DNA from: an uncultured Lachnospiraceae bacterium
GTDB taxonomy: Bacteria > Bacillota > Clostridia > Lachnospirales > Lachnospiraceae
Assembly (NCBI GenBank): GCA_905236615.1
Contig: CAJORC010000012.1
Location: 1 to 8,526, forward strand
Direction of reading: 5' to 3'
Length of the DNA: 8,526 bases
A program made the translations under genes and the position numbers. Under the pieces are notes generated by a model. That model worked only from the letters and a program-made list of their open reading frames with translations, was not told the origin of the DNA and did not search any database. This document shows, in pieces, positions 5,291 through 8,526 of the stretch; position 1 is the stretch's first letter; each line of letters starts with the position of its first letter.

Positions 5291-5686
5291 TCAATCTTTC
5301 TTTGTGTTTTCAGCATCCCAGGAAAGGACACCTGTCTTTATCGCTTCTTCATATCTGGAAATCTTGTAATTTATTTTGTCCATGGTTGCCTGATATTTAT
5401 TAAGATTTTCCTGAACTGCCACACGCGCTTCAACAAGAAGATTTTTTCTTGCTTCCATGGTAGAATCACCTTCACGATAGAGCTTTACATATTCAATCAG
5501 CATTTCCACAGGAACACCGGCGCTTCGCATGCAAATGGCATTTTCAACCCATTTGATATCCTCTTCAGAGAAATCTCTGATACCACCCTTCGTTCTATTT
5601 ACTTCCGGAATAACGCCAACTCTCTCATAATAACGAAGCGTATCCGGTGTAATATCATATTTCTCACAGACTTCCTTGATAGTCAT
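5291..5686 (-). CDS. MerR-family transcriptional regulator
   Basis: A complete 131-residue regulator. The N-terminal helix-turn-helix reads MTIKEVCEKYDITPDTLRYY, followed by ERVGVIPEVNRTKGGIRDFS and EEDIKWVENAICMRSAGVPV, the MerR DNA-binding domain. The rest, from about residue 70, is a long dimerisation coiled coil (ARKNLLVEARVAVQENLNKY). There is no cysteine pair of metal-sensing MerR types; it resembles the AdhR-like branch that controls aldehyde-responsive dehydrogenase and aldo/keto reductase genes. A TTG at 5704 and an ATG at 5692 are in frame, but the ATG at 5686 is chosen because GGAG at 5698-5695 is then 8 bases away. It is the first gene of the dehydrogenase-decarboxylase-cupin-flavin reductase cluster, 28 bases ahead of the dehydrogenase start. 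The single promoter with a MerR-type operator implies that it regulates itself and the cluster. Confidence 0.9.
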   Translation of the reverse strand: MTIKEVCEKYDITPDTLRYYERVGVIPEVNRTKGGIRDFSEEDIKWVENAICMRSAGVPVEMLIEYVKLYREGDSTMEARKNLLVEARVAVQENLNKYQATMDKINYKISRYEEAIKTGVLSWDAENTKKD

Positions 5687-5733
5687 AAACATTTCTCCAT
5701 TCAAATCGATTTGTTTTGGTGTCTTATATCTGC

Positions 5734-5764
5734 ACTATACACCTTGGAGTTAACTCTAAGTCAA
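5734..5764 (-). promoter_or_regulatory. MerR-type promoter and operator
   Basis: On the minus strand TTGACT (5764-5759) and TATAGT (5739-5734) are separated by 19 bases, the over-long spacer diagnostic of MerR-activated promoters. The spacer is filled by a dyad at 5743-5760, CTTGGAGTTAACTCTAAG on the plus strand, 9-bp arms with one mismatch. A bound MerR dimer would untwist the spacer when activated by its signal. The promoter drives merR and, by position, the whole cluster down to 3192. Confidence 0.88.
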
Positions 5765-5850
5765 TACCTGTAATGAATTTTTTTGTAAAAAATAAATGCA
5801 AATTCTCGATTGTAAGGTTACCTTTAGGAATACGTTCATATGCTTTTTTC

Positions 5851-6756
5851 TCATTGCTTCTTCCCTACCCGCTCAAATAATGGGAAAACCATAGGATATA
5901 CACCCATTATCAGAAATATGATAATGGCGTACCGGACCATTCTGATAAGAAAAGCGAGGAGACTTACTCCCGCAAGAAACTCTTTATCAAAAGGCATTTT
6001 TAGTAACGTATTTACAACAAAATATATTAATATTGCACCGATCATGCGCAGTATCATTGCCGGAATACTTCGTGTGTCCTGAAAGTTTACATATTTTCGT
6101 TCAAAATAAAATGCTGCTATTCCTCCAATCAGACATCCCAGAGATGTAAAATAATCATTCGTGCGCACATAAAATAGTCCCGGAACTGCTGATAATAACA
6201 GAATCATATGATACAACCACTCCTTATGTATATATCGGTCAAGCAGGGCAAATACACCAATCACAGCAAAACCAAGAAACCATCCTGCCATCACATCCGT
6301 CGGATAGTGCATACCGACCACAGCTCTGGAAACACCTACCAGCATCGTCAGGACTGCTGCAATGATCCATAGCCATCTCTTTTTAGCTTCCATTGCCAGA
6401 GTAAAGTATAATGCAGGGATAGAGGCACTATGCATACTTGGGAATGAATATCCCTGAGCCGCCACATCCATGGCAGCTCCTTCTGCATCTACAACCAGTG
6501 CTTTAATCCTTTCGGGATGCTCCATATATGGTCTGGGTCTTAGCACAACAGATTTGATCATGGGGAGCCATATATTCATCGTCATAACGATCATTGCCAT
6601 CTTTTGCCCAACTGTCTTTTTCCAGCAAAACATAGCAGCCAGAACAAGTATAAGCAGACCAGCCTCTGCACCAAGAAATGCCAGCAGCTTCACAAAAACC
6701 CCTGAGCTGTCGAGATTAGCCTGCATCCACTCAATTAAGCTTACTTCCCATTCCAT
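5851..6756 (-). CDS. PAP2-family membrane phosphatase
   Basis: A complete 301-residue multi-pass membrane protein. The three phosphatase motifs of the PAP2/acid phosphatase superfamily are intact: K-x6-RP as KSVVLRPRP (Lys68, Arg75, Pro76), PSxH as PSMH (Pro106-His109), and SR-x5-H-x3-D as SRAVVGMHYPTD (Ser143, Arg144, His150, Asp154). His109 and His150 are the expected catalytic pair, facing the outside of the membrane. About eight hydrophobic segments are seen; the C-terminal half beyond residue 165 is an extra membrane region compared with minimal 200-residue members. Likely substrates are lipid phosphates or pyrophosphates (phosphatidate, undecaprenyl pyrophosphate), not resolvable from sequence. 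The ATG at 6756-6754 follows AGGAG at 6766-6762. It starts 31 bases after the MATE stop, so the two are probably cotranscribed. No hairpin terminator is visible between its stop and the merR promoter. Confidence 0.9.
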   Translation of the reverse strand: MEWEVSLIEWMQANLDSSGVFVKLLAFLGAEAGLLILVLAAMFCWKKTVGQKMAMIVMTMNIWLPMIKSVVLRPRPYMEHPERIKALVVDAEGAAMDVAAQGYSFPSMHSASIPALYFTLAMEAKKRWLWIIAAVLTMLVGVSRAVVGMHYPTDVMAGWFLGFAVIGVFALLDRYIHKEWLYHMILLLSAVPGLFYVRTNDYFTSLGCLIGGIAAFYFERKYVNFQDTRSIPAMILRMIGAILIYFVVNTLLKMPFDKEFLAGVSLLAFLIRMVRYAIIIFLIMGVYPMVFPLFERVGKKQ

Positions 6757-6787
6757 AAAGGCTCCTTTCTGCAGTAATACTCATTCC

Positions 6788-8122
6788 TCAGTATTGATAC
6801 TTTCTTTGCAACGCAGCTATAAATATGCCTCCAACGGCAGCTGCCATCAGCTCTGCAAAAACAATTGAGTACCATATTCCATCTATGCCCATTAGCATCG
6901 GCAGCAAAAGCACAGCCCCAAGCTCAAACACAAACGTCCGCAAAAATGATATCAACGCAGATACCTGACCGTTATTCAAAGCAGTAAATAAGGCTGAACC
7001 AAAAATTGCCATCCCCGTGAACAGGTATGCCACAGAGACAATACGAAATGCATGTACTGCATATGGCAGGAGCCTTTCTGTGTCCTGTAGAAACATAGCA
7101 GAAAACGGATAAGCCAGTATTTCCGAAAGAACAAACATCAAAACGGATGTCAGTCCGATCAGCATCAGGCTCCTTTTACGCAGGTTTTTAAGTTCCCTGT
7201 GATCCTGTGCGCCATAGTGAAAGCCAATCACAGGTCCCACTCCATTAGAATATCCTACGAAAACAGCGGAAAGAAACAGACTGACATACATCTGCAATCC
7301 GTAGATGACAACTCCGTCTTCCCCCACATATTTAAGCAGCTGAACATTGTAGATGATCCCTACAAAGGATGTGGCGGCTTCCGCCATGAATTCCGAAGAG
7401 CCGTTTGCTATACATTTAACAAGCGACCTGACATCCCATGCAGGCTTTACCAGCTTAAGGAGACTACTATTATTACGGAAAAAATATATGAGAGGAAACA
7501 CGCCTCCTACGATCTGGCTAAAAGCCGAAGCTGCCGCCGCACCCGCAATTCCCCACCCAAAGCCGATAATAAAGATTGCATCGAGTACAATATTGCAAAG
7601 TCCTGCGCATACTGTGACAGCTAGTCCCAGCCCCGGTTTTTCAGCGGTGACAAAGAAAAGCTGAAACTCATACGATAATATCCATGCCGGCAGTGCCAAA
7701 ATAAAGATCCGGCCGTACAGCACGCTGTCTTCAATGAGCTTCCCTTCCGCACCCAGCATGGCTGTAATCCGGGGCATAAAGATAAAACCCGACACCGTCA
7801 TCAAAATACCCAAACAGGAGGATACCAGCACGATCAGTGAAAACAGACGATTCGCCTGTTCACGATTCTTTTCCCCTAAGGTCTTCGCAACTAACGCACT
7901 GCCTCCTGCACCGAACATATACCCGATAGTTCCGAGAATATTCAGTACGGGCATGCTCAGATTGACAGCCGCAAATTCTGTCTTGCCCGCAAAATTAGCG
8001 ACAAAATATCCGTCCACAATAGTGTACAGTGAAAGAAAAACATTCATCACAATGGACGGCAGCGTAAACCGAAGTAATTTACTGTATGTAAAATGCTCCG
8101 ATAAGTGAATCCGTGATTTCAT
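6788..8122 (-). CDS. MATE-family multidrug/cation-coupled efflux transporter
   Basis: A complete 444-residue inner-membrane protein, the normal length for MATE exporters (about 12 transmembrane helices in two homologous halves). The N-terminal signature is LLRFTLPSIVMNVFLSLYTI, followed by VDGYFVANFAGKTEFAAVNL and YMFGAGGSALVAKTLGEKN, the conserved loop of the MepA-like branch. The second half repeats the pattern with VGYSNGVGPVIGFHYGAQDH and a loop rich in basic residues. Such proteins expel drugs or cationic compounds in exchange for Na+ or H+; the substrate cannot be assigned. The ATG at 8122-8120 has only a weak upstream AGGG, and no clear promoter is seen just upstream, where the ACT-type remnant ends 11 bases away. 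The PAP2 phosphatase follows closely. The gene looks fully intact. Confidence 0.92.
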   Translation of the reverse strand: MKSRIHLSEHFTYSKLLRFTLPSIVMNVFLSLYTIVDGYFVANFAGKTEFAAVNLSMPVLNILGTIGYMFGAGGSALVAKTLGEKNREQANRLFSLIVLVSSCLGILMTVSGFIFMPRITAMLGAEGKLIEDSVLYGRIFILALPAWILSYEFQLFFVTAEKPGLGLAVTVCAGLCNIVLDAIFIIGFGWGIAGAAAASAFSQIVGGVFPLIYFFRNNSSLLKLVKPAWDVRSLVKCIANGSSEFMAEAATSFVGIIYNVQLLKYVGEDGVVIYGLQMYVSLFLSAVFVGYSNGVGPVIGFHYGAQDHRELKNLRKRSLMLIGLTSVLMFVLSEILAYPFSAMFLQDTERLLPYAVHAFRIVSVAYLFTGMAIFGSALFTALNNGQVSALISFLRTFVFELGAVLLLPMLMGIDGIWYSIVFAELMAAAVGGIFIAALQRKYQY

Positions 8123-8133
8123 GTCTGAAAACC

Positions 8134-8352
8134 CTACTTTAAAACTTTGTCAAAGCTACCAAAAAATCTGATTTTATCAATACTGCTTATGGCATTTATT
8201 TGAGCATCCGTAATACCTCCGTCAGCTTCGACTTCAATGATGTAATTATATTTTCCGGGTTTGTTGCCCTCAGGGCGGTCATGTATCGTAACAAGCTCAA
8301 TATCCAGATCATGTATCTCAACTATTATATCGTCTATCCTGTTTGCTTCGCC
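8134..8352 (-). pseudogene. C-terminal ACT-type tail resembling prephenate dehydratase
   Basis: The 72-codon frame reads GEANRIDDIIVEIHDLDIEL, VTIHDRPEGNKPGKYNYIIE, VEADGGITDAQINAISSIDK, then IRFFGSFDKVLK and a TAG at 8136-8134. The T-I-x-x-RP motif, followed by a Y-N-Y-x-I-E-V-E strand, a helix and a closing FxGSF strand, is the regulatory ACT domain that binds phenylalanine at the end of prephenate dehydratase. The catalytic dehydratase domain (about 180 residues) is missing. The frame is continuous with the truncated response regulator upstream, interrupted only by the TGA at 8355-8353; the preceding GVIYPMFRQF could even be the first ACT helix. The assignment rests on short motifs, so another ACT protein is possible. 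Confidence 0.5.
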
Positions 8353-8511
8353 TCAAAACTGCCGAAACATTGGATATATAACCCCTGTTTTGCACCTCTG
8401 TACATAGGGGTATGACGAAGCTGCGATTTCCGATTTTGGCAGAGCCTCACGGATCCGGTTAGTTAATTGCTTTAACAGCCTAACCTCATCTTCTACAACC
8501 AATACCCTCAT
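8353..8511 (-). pseudogene. Truncated response-regulator receiver domain
   Basis: The ATG at 8511-8509 opens MRVLVVEDEVRLLKQLTNRI, REALPKSEIAASSYPY, the first beta strand, acidic pocket (Glu7, Asp8, Glu9) and first helix of a two-component receiver domain. The style is that of LytTR-type regulators. The receiver should run to about 120 residues and include the phosphorylated Asp near position 55, but similarity stops after about residue 36 (position 8404). An unrelated stretch follows to a TGA at 8355-8353. The product would be 52 residues and unable to accept phosphate. A modest Shine-Dalgarno (AAAGG) precedes the start at the window edge. It is fused in frame, apart from the stop, to the ACT-type tail, suggesting one deletion that removed the rest of both genes. 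Confidence 0.6.
8381..8411. repeat. Inverted repeat at the response-regulator junction
   Basis: ACCCCT (8381-8386) and AGGGGT (8406-8411) flank 19 bases. The repeat sits where receiver similarity ends (about 8404). It has no terminator T-run. It may be a scar at the deletion end point or a chance repeat. Confidence 0.3.
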
Positions 8512-8526
8512 TTTCAATGCCTTTCA

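Noticed and set aside
5222..5773. 183-codon plus-strand open frame
   Set aside because: It is antisense to the clearly recognisable MerR gene and its operator, rich in Phe, His and Cys as shadow frames are, and has no ribosome binding site.
5814..5824. AAGGTTACCTT as a terminator of the PAP2 gene
   Set aside because: The arms are 5 bp with a one-base centre, so they cannot form a hairpin loop, and no T-run follows directly.
7199..8108. Plus-strand open frames antisense to the MATE gene
   Set aside because: The minus-strand frame is an unmistakable full-length transporter; the antisense frames show no family features.
8381..8411. Mobile-element terminal repeat or terminator at ACCCCT/AGGGGT
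   Set aside because: There is no target duplication, no transposase, no matching second end and no T-run; it is kept only as a low-confidence repeat.

Overview
The window looks like chromosomal DNA of a low-GC anaerobic Firmicute, most likely a Clostridia/Lachnospiraceae-type gut bacterium. The support is strong AGGAGG-type ribosome binding sites, sigma-A-like promoters, and a gene content typical of that group: a MerR-controlled alcohol dehydrogenase/cupin/flavin reductase set, an ArsR/ArsA pair, a MATE exporter and a PAP2 phosphatase. No RNA gene, CRISPR array, insertion sequence or origin was seen. Nearly all recognisable genes lie on the minus strand, so transcription runs from the right end to the left end.

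Reading right to left: the N-terminal piece of a response regulator (8353-8511) runs in frame, through one stop codon, into a C-terminal ACT-type tail resembling prephenate dehydratase (8134-8352). An intact MATE transporter (6788-8122) and an intact PAP2-family membrane phosphatase (5851-6756) follow as a likely operon. Next comes a MerR-type regulator (5291-5686) with a textbook 19-bp-spacer promoter and dyad (5734-5764). It leads a cluster of an iron alcohol dehydrogenase that has lost its NAD(P)-binding domain (4407-5262), a carboxymuconolactone-decarboxylase remnant (4240-4386), an intact cupin (3797-4234) and an intact flavin-reductase-like protein (3192-3743). A probable plus-strand pseudogene (2825-3162) separates this cluster from an RpiB-family isomerase (2190-2654) and a metallo-beta-lactamase-fold hydrolase (1488-2129). 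An intact arsenic-type ArsR repressor (1056-1382) follows, with a very good promoter, then a terminator and a deleted arsA remnant (493-987). A second terminator precedes an aldo/keto reductase N-terminus joined to the last 22 codons of a second cupin (87-389). The start of a short-chain dehydrogenase (1-84) runs off the left edge.

The most striking property is decay. Intact genes alternate with remnants, and in several remnants both ends of a recognisable gene survive while the middle is gone. This points to repeated short internal deletions, some plausibly between short direct repeats. The regulators (MerR, ArsR) and their promoters are intact while their likely targets are broken. The MerR cluster together with the left-end aldo/keto reductase, cupin tail and short-chain dehydrogenase looks like what remains of a larger stress-responsive set of carbonyl/quinone-reducing enzymes. 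All functions are inferred from protein family resemblance read by eye; no database search was run.
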